From an uncultured Haemophilus sp. (GTDB lineage Bacteria; Pseudomonadota; Gammaproteobacteria; Enterobacterales; Pasteurellaceae), in NCBI GenBank assembly GCA_959600045.1, contig CAUGKJ010000082.1:1-5180 (forward strand): 5,180 bases of DNA, in the 5' to 3' direction. Position 1 is the first letter of the stretch, and every line of letters begins with the position of its first letter. A program made the position numbers and the translations under genes. Positions 1-5,180 of the stretch are shown here, one piece after another. A model generated the notes under the pieces. It ran no database searches. It was given only the letters and a program-made list of their open reading frames with translations, and had not been told where the DNA came from.

Positions 1-254
1 TTATTTATCAAGGTTTATTGGTTGGGCTAGTGGGCACATTGATTGGTGCTGTACTGGGCGTATTAATCACCCTAAATCTTGGGGCAATTTTAAGTGCGGT
101 CAATCCGAATGGTGTTTTCTTGCCAACCTCGATTGAGCCTGTGCAAGTCATTATTGTGATTGCCTTTTCTTTATTGTTATCTTTATTATCAACTATTTAT
201 CCAGCTTATCGTGCGGCAAAAACTGAGCCGGCGGAAGCATTACGTTATGAGTAA
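1..254 (+). CDS. lolC: LolC, lipoprotein-releasing ABC transporter permease, C-terminal end (5' truncated by window)
   Basis: The reading frame is open from the left edge (first full codon at base 3) to TAA at 252-254, giving the last 83 residues. The family role is as one of two permeases of LolCDE, which extracts outer-membrane lipoproteins from the inner membrane and passes them to LolA. Visible here are the last two membrane helices, one starting at about LLVGLVGTLIGAVLGVLITL and one at about VIIVIAFSLLLSLLSTIYP, with a short extracytoplasmic loop between them. The tail ends PAEALRYE, as typical LolC proteins do, and differs from the LolE tail (AQVLSNH) encoded downstream. The TTG at 18 is an internal leucine, not a start. 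LolC carries the periplasmic hook that binds LolA, but that part lies outside the window. A USS at 92-100 is embedded in the coding sequence and reads Ser-Ala-Val. lolD follows after 3 bases. Confidence 0.93.
   Translation, partial: IYQGLLVGLVGTLIGAVLGVLITLNLGAILSAVNPNGVFLPTSIEPVQVIIVIAFSLLLSLLSTIYPAYRAAKTEPAEALRYE
92..100 (+). repeat. DNA uptake signal sequence (USS) within lolC
   Basis: A perfect AAGTGCGGT core, the 9-mer recognised during natural transformation by Haemophilus-type Pasteurellaceae. It is read here as Ser-Ala-Val. The AT-rich downstream flank of the extended motif is only partly kept. Confidence 0.85.
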
Positions 255-257
255 AAT

Positions 258-941
258 ATGAATAACTACTTATTAGAATGCCAAAATATTAATAAATTTT
301 ACCAAGAAGGCGAGAACCAGACCCAAGTAGTAAAAGGCGTAAGCTTTGCCATGAAACCACAGGAATTAGTGGCGATTGTGGGGAGTTCTGGTTCGGGAAA
401 AAGTACTTTATTACACACCTTAGGCGGCTTAGATCAGCCAAGCAGTGGAGAAGTGTTTATTAAAGGGCAATCTTTGCAAAAAGCGTCTGAAAGTGAATTG
501 GCTAAATTACGTAACCAAAATCTAGGGTTTGTGTATCAATTTCACCATTTAATGGCGGATTTTACTGCGTTAGAAAATGTGATGATGCCGATGTTAATTG
601 GTCGTCAGAATAAAACAGAAGCAAAAGATCGTGCTGAAAAAATATTAGACGCAGTAGGCTTAAGTCATCGCATTACTCACCGACCGTCAGCCCTTTCTGG
701 TGGGGAACGTCAACGAGTGGCGATTGCTCGTGCATTAGTGAATAATCCTGCTCTTGTCTTGGCTGATGAACCAACCGGTAACTTGGATCATAAAACCACC
801 GAAAGTATTTTTGAATTAATTCAAACCTTGAATGCGGAACAAAACATTGCGTTTTTATTGGTTACGCATGATATGTCATTGGCGCAAAAACTGTCTCGTT
901 GCTTAACCATGCAAGATGGCATTTTGAAGGAAGGTGCATAA
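258..941 (+). CDS. lolD: LolD, ATPase subunit of the LolCDE lipoprotein-release transporter
   Basis: This 227-residue cytoplasmic ATPase powers lipoprotein extraction by LolC/LolE. All ABC ATPase motifs are present in order: Walker [10 protein letters not shown] (42-50), Q-loop Gln94, signature LSGGE (146-150), Walker B VLADEP (167-172) with catalytic Glu171, D-loop GNLD (174-177) and switch His204. The stretch [16 protein letters not shown] (93-108) closely matches the LolD-specific segment between Walker A and the signature, which separates LolD from MacB- or FtsE-type ATPases. Length is close to E. coli LolD (233). The ATG lies 3 bases after the lolC stop with only a weak Shine-Dalgarno (GAG), so translation is probably coupled to lolC. 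The stop TAATG overlaps the lolE start by one base. No motif is missing and it should be functional. Confidence 0.97.
   Translation: MNNYLLECQNINKFYQEGENQTQVVKGVSFAMKPQELVAIVGSSGSGKSTLLHTLGGLDQPSSGEVFIKGQSLQKASESELAKLRNQNLGFVYQFHHLMADFTALENVMMPMLIGRQNKTEAKDRAEKILDAVGLSHRITHRPSALSGGERQRVAIARALVNNPALVLADEPTGNLDHKTTESIFELIQTLNAEQNIAFLLVTHDMSLAQKLSRCLTMQDGILKEGA
927..934 (+). promoter_or_regulatory. Ribosome binding site of lolE (decides the start)
   Basis: AAGGAAGG inside the 3' end of lolD lies 6 bases before the ATG at 941. It supports that ATG over the in-frame upstream ATG at 899, which has no comparable site and would add 14 residues with no counterpart in E. coli LolE. Confidence 0.75.
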
Positions 942-2191
942 TGAATACGCCTTTTTTCATTAGTTGGCGTTATCAGCGGGGCAAGCAAAAGAATCCGTTG
1001 GTGGCGTTAATTTCAAAATTCTCTGCTATCGGTATCGCCCTTGGCGTAGCGGTATTGATTGTCGGATTAAGTGCCATGAATGGTTTCGAGCGTGAATTAA
1101 ACTCGCGCATTTTGGCTGTCGTGCCACATGCGGAAATCACAGTAAATCCACAGGGCAATGAAGCCACATTAAATCATTGGCAAAAGCTAGCAGATCGTCT
1201 AAAAACAAATAAAAAAATTACCGCACTTTCACCTTTTGTGAGTTTTACTGCCTTAGTTGAAAACGGCAATAAACTTAAAGTCGTTCAAGTGAAAGGGGTC
1301 GATAAACAAGCTGAAGATCAAGTGAGTTCTCTTGGTAAGTTTGTGGAAGGCGATGGCTGGCAAAAATTCGCAGAAGAAGGTGGATTGGCGCTGGGCTCTG
1401 GTATTGCCAAAGAGTTAGATGTTAGAGCTGGCGATTGGGTGTCGTTATTAATCTCTCAACCAAATGGCGAAGATCAAATGGCTCAGCCTAATCGTGAGCG
1501 TGTTCAAGTGACCGCTATTTTGCGTTTAGATGGCCAGTTAGACCACAGTTATGCCTTACTGGCATTGCCTCAAGCGCAAGAATTAATGGGGTATCGCGAA
1601 GATCAAATTACCGGTGTTGAATTGAAAGTGGATGATCCATTCAAAGTACAAGACATGGATTATTCGATGCTGAATGATTATCCGCAACTGCTTTATATTC
1701 AAAACTGGGTAGCAAAATTTGGCTATATGTATCGTGATATTCAACTTATCCGTACAGTGATGTATATCGCCATGGTGCTTGTAATTGGGGTGGCGTGTTT
1801 TAATATCGTTTCTACCTTAATTATGGCAGTAAAAGATAAGCAAGGTGATATTGCGATTATGCGAACCCTAGGTGCGAATAATGGTTTTATTAAACAGATC
1901 TTTATTTGGTATGGCTTGCTTGCAGGAATGAAAGGGTGTCTGATTGGTATCGTGTTAGGTGTCGTACTTGCACTGAATCTCACGCCGATTATTCAAGGCA
2001 TCGAGACATTACTCGGTAAAAAACTGTTATCAGATGGCATCTATTTCGTTGATTTCTTACCAAGCGAATTACATTGGTTCGATGTTGTATTAGTTCTCGT
2101 GGCGGCATTGGTATTGAGTTTACTCGCCAGTCTTTATCCAGCCAGTCGAGCCGCGAAGTTACAACCGGCTCAAGTATTGAGTAATCATTAA
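941..2191 (+). CDS. lolE: LolE, lipoprotein-releasing ABC transporter permease
   Basis: This 416-residue inner-membrane protein (E. coli LolE is 414) is the second permease of LolCDE and is thought to bind the lipoprotein substrate before transfer to LolA via LolC. The layout is that of a four-helix MacB/FtsX-type permease: TM1 about 24-47, a large periplasmic domain about 48-268, TM2 about 272-297, a cytoplasmic coupling segment about 298-320 (KDKQGDIAIMRTLGA, facing LolD), TM3 about 322-348 and TM4 about 380-400. Segments such as IGIALGVAVLIVGLSAMNGF, YMYRDIQLIR, VLVIGVACFNIVSTL and FLPSELHW agree almost residue for residue with E. coli LolE as I remember it, which separates it from LolC. 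The start at 941 is set by the RBS and the 1-base overlap with lolD. A USS at 1220-1228 lies in the periplasmic-domain coding region. The gene ends just before a strong terminator. Confidence 0.96.
   Translation: MNTPFFISWRYQRGKQKNPLVALISKFSAIGIALGVAVLIVGLSAMNGFERELNSRILAVVPHAEITVNPQGNEATLNHWQKLADRLKTNKKITALSPFVSFTALVENGNKLKVVQVKGVDKQAEDQVSSLGKFVEGDGWQKFAEEGGLALGSGIAKELDVRAGDWVSLLISQPNGEDQMAQPNRERVQVTAILRLDGQLDHSYALLALPQAQELMGYREDQITGVELKVDDPFKVQDMDYSMLNDYPQLLYIQNWVAKFGYMYRDIQLIRTVMYIAMVLVIGVACFNIVSTLIMAVKDKQGDIAIMRTLGANNGFIKQIFIWYGLLAGMKGCLIGIVLGVVLALNLTPIIQGIETLLGKKLLSDGIYFVDFLPSELHWFDVVLVLVAALVLSLLASLYPASRAAKLQPAQVLSNH
1220..1228 (-). repeat. DNA uptake signal sequence (USS) within lolE
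   Basis: A perfect core on the - strand (ACCGCACTT on +). On the - strand it is followed by long A/T runs (the complement of 1202-1219), matching the extended USS pattern of a core plus AT-rich segments. Confidence 0.9.
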
Positions 2192-2196
2192 TAAAC

Positions 2197-2231
2197 AATC
2201 AGGGATTAAGCATTTAATCCCTGATTTTTTT
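2197..2231 (+). terminator. Rho-independent terminator of lolCDE (possibly bidirectional)
   Basis: The arms AATCAGGGATTAA (2197-2209) and TTAATCCCTGATT (2214-2226) form a perfect 13-bp stem with a GCAT loop, and seven T run from 2225 to 2231. It starts 5 bases after the lolE stop. Read on the - strand the same hairpin is followed by the weaker run TTGTTT, so it may also stop transcripts from yhcB, whose stop lies 20 bases away. The 2192-2250 gap holds nothing else that I can see. Confidence 0.92.
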
Positions 2232-2250
2232 ATTGTTCAACCGTTAATCA

Positions 2251-2661
2251 TTACTGGTTTTCTTTATCTGTTTTTAATAAGCCAGATGAACCTTCGGAGT
2301 AATCGCGTGGTGGCTCTTCAGACTTGCTTTCTGATGAGGCAGTCACTAATTGCTGGGTAAATAAACCTTTGTCGGCTGGTTTACTGCCAAGCAAGGCTTC
2401 AGATGAAGCAGCATAGTGACGGTACAGTTTTTGATAATCACCAATTAAGGTTTTAAATAATTCAGCACTTTCTGCGAAATGTTTTTCAAGTTGTGCTTGT
2501 TTATCGCTTAATTGTGTTTTTACTTCTTTTAGTTCAGCTTCGGTTTGAACTTGTTTTTTAACAGACCCTTTTGTTAAACGTAATAACACATAGCCTAAGA
2601 TTACGCCAACCACAAGCCCAATCACAGCGGCTTGCCATATTTCTGGTATCCATGATTGCAT
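2251..2661 (-). CDS. zapG: YhcB/ZapG family inner-membrane protein (DUF1043)
   Basis: This 136-residue protein (E. coli YhcB is 132) has one N-terminal membrane helix (about 8-29, IWQAAVIGLVVGVILGYVLL). A charged region likely to form a coiled coil follows (about 34-80, with KEVKTQLSDKQAQLEKHFAE), then a disordered, acidic C-terminal tail. The family hallmarks are present: HFAESAELF (61-69), LYRHYAASSEALL (79-91) and the near-invariant PRDYSEGSSGLL (118-129). In enterobacteria YhcB/ZapG is linked to cell division, elongation and envelope integrity, and its biochemical activity is not settled; the same role here is inferred. GAAGGAG (2668-2674 on the opposite strand) sits 6 bases before the ATG. 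It lies 90 bases downstream of the Rid gene on the same strand, and may be read through from it or from its own promoter candidate at 2692-2697. It converges on lolE. Confidence 0.93.
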   Translation of the reverse strand: MQSWIPEIWQAAVIGLVVGVILGYVLLRLTKGSVKKQVQTEAELKEVKTQLSDKQAQLEKHFAESAELFKTLIGDYQKLYRHYAASSEALLGSKPADKGLFTQQLVTASSESKSEEPPRDYSEGSSGLLKTDKENQ

Positions 2662-2691
2662 ACATTACTCCTTCTTTTGAATTCAGTGTTT

Positions 2692-2737
2692 AGTGTAAAG
2701 GAAAACCGAAAAAGTTTCTTTGCGGTTGATCACATTT
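2692..2737 (-). promoter_or_regulatory. Candidate yhcB promoter with CRP-like site
   Basis: On the - strand a -10-like TACACT (2697-2692, 4 of 6 bases) would start transcription near 2685, about 24 bases before the yhcB ATG. No good -35 is visible. Centred at 2726.5, about -41.5 from that start, is a CRP-like 22-mer (2737-2716) whose left half AAATGTGATC matches the consensus completely and whose right half is poor (GCAAA in place of TCACA). A poor -35 with an activator site at -41.5 is the usual class II CRP layout. The start point is inferred, so this is a candidate only. Confidence 0.3.
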
Positions 2738-2739
2738 TG

Positions 2740-2760
2740 AAAAAGCTGTGTTTACACGGC
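2740..2760 (-). terminator. Weak terminator candidate at the end of the Rid gene
   Basis: On the - strand GCCGTG-TAAA-CACAGC (2760-2745) can form a 6-bp stem with one C-A mismatch, followed by TTTTT. It includes the Rid stop codon (TAA at 2754-2752). The short imperfect stem suggests at best partial termination, allowing some read-through into yhcB. Confidence 0.3.
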
Positions 2761-3102
2761 TGCAATAATAACGATTTCAACTTTCCAATCAGGATCTGCA
2801 AGTTTCGTTTCTACTGTTGCTCGGCTTGGTGGATTTTGACTATCTACCCATTCATCCCATGCTTGGTTAAGTTGAGCATAATCTGCCATATCAGCAAGGA
2901 ATATTTGCGTGGTAAGAATTTTGCCTTTTTCAGAACCAATTTCAGCCAATAATTTATCGATCAGTGAAAGGACTTCTTTGGTTTGCTCGTAAGCATTTTG
3001 CTTAACAGTTTTTTCCGGTACTTGGCCTGCAAAATAGGCGGTATTGTTATGAATAACGACTTCAGAAAAGCGTTTACTTGGTTGAATGCGTTGAATCGAC
3101 AT
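2752..3102 (-). CDS. RidA-family (YjgF/YER057c/UK114) protein, YoaB-like
   Basis: This 116-residue cytoplasmic protein (E. coli YoaB is 114) belongs to a family that forms trimers with active sites between subunits. RidA itself hydrolyses reactive 2-aminoacrylate and other imines released by PLP enzymes. The sequence follows E. coli YoaB along its length as I remember it: VVIHNNTAYFAGQVPE near the start, ILTTQIFLADMADYAQLNQAW in the middle and KVEIVIIAAV at the end. Arg94 (in SRATVET) and Glu109 (in KVEI) are 15 residues apart, like Arg105 and Glu120 of RidA, so imine deaminase activity is plausible; the natural substrate is unknown. The ATG at 3102 is chosen because AAGGAG lies 5 bases upstream. 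A longer in-frame version from 3201 would add 33 residues unlike any Rid protein and would run across the promoter region. It is divergent from the ywiC-like gene. Confidence 0.9.
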   Translation of the reverse strand: MSIQRIQPSKRFSEVVIHNNTAYFAGQVPEKTVKQNAYEQTKEVLSLIDKLLAEIGSEKGKILTTQIFLADMADYAQLNQAWDEWVDSQNPPSRATVETKLADPDWKVEIVIIAAV

Positions 3103-3107
3103 AATGG

Positions 3108-3113
3108 CTCCTT
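3108..3113 (-). promoter_or_regulatory. Ribosome binding site of the Rid gene (decides the start)
   Basis: AAGGAG on the - strand, 5 bases before the ATG at 3102-3100. It supports the 116-residue product over the 149-residue upstream extension. Confidence 0.75.
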
Positions 3114-3131
3114 TTTGATGAAGATAATTCC

Positions 3132-3160
3132 ATTCTAAAGGTGGTTTTAGACTTTGTAAA
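3132..3160 (-). promoter_or_regulatory. Predicted sigma-70 promoter for the Rid gene
   Basis: On the - strand, -35 TTTACA (3160-3155, 5 of 6 bases), a 17-base spacer and -10 TAGAAT (3137-3132, 5 of 6). Transcription would start near 3125, about 22 bases before the ATG. The -35 overlaps that of the divergent promoter for the ywiC-like gene. Confidence 0.6.
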
Positions 3161-3182
3161 TCAAGAAATTGTGAGATAAAAT
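3154..3182 (+). promoter_or_regulatory. Predicted sigma-70 promoter for the ywiC-like/Sel1 operon
   Basis: -35 TTGTAA (3154-3159, 4 of 6 bases), a 17-base spacer and -10 TAAAAT (3177-3182, 5 of 6). Transcription would start near 3189, about 25 bases before the ATG at 3214. It shares five -35 positions with the promoter on the opposite strand. Confidence 0.5.
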
Positions 3183-3213
3183 AATTGAGAATTTTTATCA
3201 ACTAAAGGAAACT

Positions 3214-3930
3214 ATGAAACTCCTGATTTCGAATCAATATGGCGCCATTGTGATGGCATTATTGCCTTTTGTTTACGGTATGTTATTAGCTTCACCTGTT
3301 TGGGCGCATTTCTTTTTGCTTTTAGCTTGGTTCACCATGTATTTGCTGAGTTACCCAATGTTGAGTCTCTTTAAAGGCAAAAATATGGCGGAATATAAAA
3401 AGTGGACAATCATCTATGGTGTCGCAGCTTTTTTATTTGCGCTTCCTGCCATTTTTTATAACTGGCAAATTCTTTTCTTTATTGCAGCCATGTTTCCTTT
3501 TGTGTTGGTGAGTATCTATTACACCAAGAAAAAAGATGAACGTAATCTTCTCAATGATTTAGCGGGTATTGCGATTTTTGCCCTTGCAGGTATGGGATCC
3601 TATTATTTTTCTGACCGCACTTTTGATGAAAAAATCTGGTGGGTAGCACTGTATCCAAGCTTATTTTTTATTGGCACGACGCTTTACGTCAAATCAATGA
3701 TGCGTGAACGTAAAAATCCGCTTTATCTCAAAGCCTCTATTATTTTCCATGTGCTTTGCGTGCTCGGTTGTTTATTTACCCAACAATATGTCTTATCACT
3801 TGCTTTTGTGCTGGCGTTAATTCGTGCCATTTATTTACCAACCAAGAAACTTTCGGTTAAGCAAGTCGGTCTAATAGAATTCGGAACATCCGCCATTTTT
3901 TTGATTATTTTATTGATAGCGACATTATAA
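3214..3930 (+). CDS. YwiC-like family polytopic membrane protein, function unknown
   Basis: This 238-residue, very hydrophobic protein has about eight or nine likely membrane helices (roughly 10-26, 31-51, 66-82, 86-103, 115-131, 142-158, 174-189, 191-207 and 220-236) separated by short loops rich in Lys and Arg. The N-terminal [18 protein letters not shown] resembles the (P)xxHGAW...P start typical of the YwiC-like family, with Tyr where His is common. A polar cytoplasmic-type loop [14 protein letters not shown] (105-118) and a later basic loop [15 protein letters not shown] (161-175) also look conserved in kind. The family has no established biochemical role that I know of, so no substrate is proposed. 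AAAGGA (3204-3209) precedes the ATG by 4 bases, and a promoter candidate lies upstream. The stop is one base before the Sel1-repeat gene, so the two are almost surely one operon. A USS at 3614-3622 lies in the coding sequence. Confidence 0.8.
   Translation: MKLLISNQYGAIVMALLPFVYGMLLASPVWAHFFLLLAWFTMYLLSYPMLSLFKGKNMAEYKKWTIIYGVAAFLFALPAIFYNWQILFFIAAMFPFVLVSIYYTKKKDERNLLNDLAGIAIFALAGMGSYYFSDRTFDEKIWWVALYPSLFFIGTTLYVKSMMRERKNPLYLKASIIFHVLCVLGCLFTQQYVLSLAFVLALIRAIYLPTKKLSVKQVGLIEFGTSAIFLIILLIATL
3614..3622 (-). repeat. DNA uptake signal sequence (USS) within the ywiC-like gene
   Basis: A perfect core on the - strand (ACCGCACTT on +), in codons for Asp-Arg-Thr-Phe. AT-rich flanking bases follow on the - strand. 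Confidence 0.88.
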
Positions 3931-3931
3931 G

Positions 3932-4606
3932 ATGAAGACATTAGCCAAACTTTTACTCCTCACCACGCTCACCTTAAGCAGTTCAGCATTTGCGATGAAA
4001 ACCATTGATTTGGTCGATAAAGCGCAAATGACAGAGCAGCAAAAAATGGATCTGGCACAAAAACTGGCTGAGAAACAAGATTGGAAAGCCGTTTTTGAAA
4101 TTATGTATCCTTTAGCTTTGGAAGGTAATTTACAAGCGCAAAGCAATTTAGGGATGCTTTATAATTTAGGCCGTGGAGTGGATGAAAATAAAGAGTTGGC
4201 TTATTGGTGGTTTAGTGAAGCTGCTGAGCGAGGCAGTATTAAAGCTATCAATAATTTGGCGGTCATGTATTTCAACGGCAACAACTATGTAAAACAAGAT
4301 ACCGCTCAAGCGATTAAATTATTTGAAACCAGTGCGACAAAAGATCCTGATGCCATGCTTACATTAGGGGAAATTTATACCAATCAGAAAGAATTTACCA
4401 AAGCCTTTGAATGGTTCCAAAAAGCTGCGAATGCAGGCAGCAATGAGGGGCGATTCCGTTTGGCTCGTTTGTATGAAGAAGGGATTGGGACACAAGTTAA
4501 TATTGGCTTGGCCAAATTACTTTATTTGGAAATTATGAATACGGCGAAAAAGGATGAAATCAAAGAAATCGCCAGACAGCGATTACAACGTTTAAGCTTG
4601 TATTAA
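3932..4606 (+). CDS. Secreted Sel1-like (tetratricopeptide-type) repeat protein
   Basis: This 224-residue protein has a clear signal peptide: basic MKTLAK, a Leu/Thr-rich core, then SSSAFA with likely signal peptidase I cleavage after Ala21. There is no lipobox cysteine, so the mature protein should be soluble in the periplasm or outside the cell. The mature part holds Sel1-type helical repeats. The clearest spans about 67-102 ([17 protein letters not shown], then [13 protein letters not shown]); others follow at about 103-137, 138-169 and 170-205, with a degenerate one before (about 48-66). Such repeats usually serve as protein-binding scaffolds; the partner is not known. The ATG lies one base after the ywiC-like stop and has no good Shine-Dalgarno, which points to translational coupling. 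The stop codon lies at the base of the USS-pair terminator. The function remains unassigned. Confidence 0.85.
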   Translation: MKTLAKLLLLTTLTLSSSAFAMKTIDLVDKAQMTEQQKMDLAQKLAEKQDWKAVFEIMYPLALEGNLQAQSNLGMLYNLGRGVDENKELAYWWFSEAAERGSIKAINNLAVMYFNGNNYVKQDTAQAIKLFETSATKDPDAMLTLGEIYTNQKEFTKAFEWFQKAANAGSNEGRFRLARLYEEGIGTQVNIGLAKLLYLEIMNTAKKDEIKEIARQRLQRLSLY

Positions 4607-4608
4607 AA

Positions 4609-4617
4609 AAGTGCGGT
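4609..4617 (+). repeat. DNA uptake signal sequence (USS), left arm of terminator
   Basis: A perfect AAGTGCGGT core in the left arm of the hairpin between the Sel1-repeat gene and mnmC, facing the inverted copy at 4626-4634. Confidence 0.92.
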
Positions 4618-4625
4618 TGATTTTA

Positions 4626-4634
4626 ACCGCACTT
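4626..4634 (-). repeat. DNA uptake signal sequence (USS), right arm of terminator
   Basis: A perfect inverted core (ACCGCACTT on +), the partner of the copy at 4609-4617. The cores are 8 bases apart. Confidence 0.92.
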
Positions 4635-4637
4635 TTT

Positions 4638-5180
4638 TTATTTCACCTCTGCACCTTTCAACCAGCGTCTGACCCAACTGCGGTTTGGCATTAAGTTATG
4701 AATCAGATCTTCACTCATCGGTAAGGGTTCACCATAAATTAAGGAAGCCAGTGTTTCACCCAAAAATGGTGCAGAGGTTAATCCTCGAGAGCCTAATGCG
4801 CCGATTAAATAGAGATTAGGGTAGTTTTCGGCTTGCTCTATTGGTTGTTTACGGCGTCGTAAATTAAATAAATTCTGATATTGTACTTGTTGTGCTAAAA
4901 AATGAGGAACAGCACCCATCATTGGTGTGAGATCACGCACTGAACAACGCACACCGATTCGAGCAAGATTGCTTGATGTATCTACTTCTTTTGTCCACTC
5001 TTCAGGAATATTTTGCTGAATTTTTTGTTGGTTTTCTTGTTGTTCAGTTAGACTAAATTCACGACTCGCATTATCACGAACATGACTTGCACCGATACAA
5101 TGACTGGCTTTCGCTTGATCGACTGGCGTAAGGTAGCCGTCATAGCACAACACGGTTTTGAGTTTAAGCAAATTTGCGGA
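4638..5180 (-). CDS. mnmC: MnmC, tRNA mnm5s2U biosynthesis bifunctional protein, C-terminal (FAD oxidoreductase) part, truncated by window
   Basis: The frame is open from the right edge (codons Ser-Ala-Asn before the TTG at 5171, an internal Leu) to TAA at 4640-4638, giving the last 180 residues of a protein that is 668 residues in E. coli. MnmC matures the wobble uridine 34 of certain tRNAs: its FAD-dependent C-terminal domain removes the carboxymethyl group from cmnm5(s2)U to give nm5(s2)U, and its N-terminal methyltransferase then makes mnm5(s2)U. Only the oxidoreductase end is visible. It shows [41 protein letters not shown] and the FAD-binding [20 protein letters not shown], and ends [15 protein letters not shown], parallel throughout to E. 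coli MnmC as I remember it. The methyltransferase domain should lie past the right edge; its presence cannot be checked here. It converges on the Sel1-repeat gene across a shared terminator. Confidence 0.95.
   Translation of the reverse strand, partial: SANLLKLKTVLCYDGYLTPVDQAKASHCIGASHVRDNASREFSLTEQQENQQKIQQNIPEEWTKEVDTSSNLARIGVRCSVRDLTPMMGAVPHFLAQQVQYQNLFNLRRRKQPIEQAENYPNLYLIGALGSRGLTSAPFLGETLASLIYGEPLPMSEDLIHNLMPNRSWVRRWLKGAEVK

Larger units (their letters stand above)
4605..4639. terminator. Bidirectional terminator made of an inverted USS pair
   Basis: The arms AAAAAAGTGCGGTT (4605-4618) and AACCGCACTTTTTT (4625-4638) form a perfect 14-bp stem with loop GATTTT. On the + strand the T run reaches 4639, and on the - strand the other arm supplies TTTTTT, so it can work both ways. 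Two bases of the Sel1 gene stop (4604-4606) lie in the left arm, and the mnmC stop (4640-4638) begins just outside and ends in the right arm. Paired uptake sequences acting as terminators are well known in Haemophilus. Confidence 0.92.

Noticed and set aside
899..940. Upstream extension of lolE from an in-frame ATG at 899
   Set aside because: It would overlap lolD by 43 bases, has no ribosome binding site, and adds 14 residues absent from E. coli LolE. The ATG at 941 has AAGGAAGG 6 bases upstream.
973..1983. Minus-strand open frames inside lolE (973-1167, 1741-1983)
   Set aside because: They are antisense shadows of a well-conserved gene, with no ribosome binding site or recognisable product.
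2656..2952. A 98-codon + strand open frame overlapping the yhcB start and the Rid gene
   Set aside because: It is antisense to the clearly coding Rid gene and has an unlikely composition (many Cys, Phe and Trp), so it is a shadow frame.
3103..3201. N-terminal extension of the Rid protein to an ATG at 3201
   Set aside because: The added 33 residues do not resemble any Rid protein, and the region holds the RBS and both divergent promoters.
3925..4146. Minus-strand open frame opposite the start of the Sel1-repeat gene
   Set aside because: It is Cys- and Ser-rich antisense to a signal peptide and repeat region, and resembles no family I recognise.
5169..5171. TTG as a start codon of a short mnmC-derived protein
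   Set aside because: The frame stays open to the window edge and the sequence on both sides fits internal MnmC, so it is a leucine codon in a gene cut by the window.
1..5180. CRISPR array, insertion sequence, phage or defence-type genes
   Set aside because: There are no spaced direct repeats, transposase motifs or terminal inverted repeats, and every sizeable frame is accounted for by housekeeping or envelope families.

Overview
The window looks like a chromosomal segment of a Pasteurellaceae bacterium of the Haemophilus/Aggregatibacter group. Two things support this. It holds five perfect copies of the 9-base DNA uptake signal sequence (USS) AAGTGCGGT or its complement, used by naturally competent members of that group. 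Its AT-rich genes also encode proteins closely resembling gammaproteobacterial LolC, LolD, LolE, YhcB/ZapG, YoaB and MnmC. The exact species cannot be fixed from the sequence alone.

Left part (1-2231, + strand): the end of lolC, then complete lolD and lolE, packed with a 3-base gap and a 1-base overlap and closed by a strong rho-independent terminator. Together they encode the inner-membrane ABC machine that extracts outer-membrane lipoproteins from the inner membrane and hands them to the periplasmic carrier LolA.

Middle part (2251-3213, - strand): yhcB/zapG, converging on lolE, with a small YoaB-type Rid (YjgF/YER057c/UK114) protein upstream of it. The 111-base gap between the Rid gene and the next + strand gene holds two good promoter candidates, back to back, whose -35 boxes overlap. 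A second, weaker promoter candidate with a CRP-like half-site lies just upstream of yhcB.

Right part (3214-4640, + strand): a two-gene unit of unknown function. It has a polytopic membrane protein of the YwiC-like family and, one base downstream, a secreted Sel1-repeat protein. It converges on the 3' part of mnmC (- strand, running off the right edge). Between them an inverted pair of USSs forms a terminator hairpin whose arms include bases of both stop codons.

I see no mobile element, CRISPR array, tRNA or rRNA, and no clear sign of a new defence or accessory system. The least understood item is the ywiC-like/Sel1 gene pair. The most interesting regulatory items are the overlapping divergent promoters and the USS-pair terminator.
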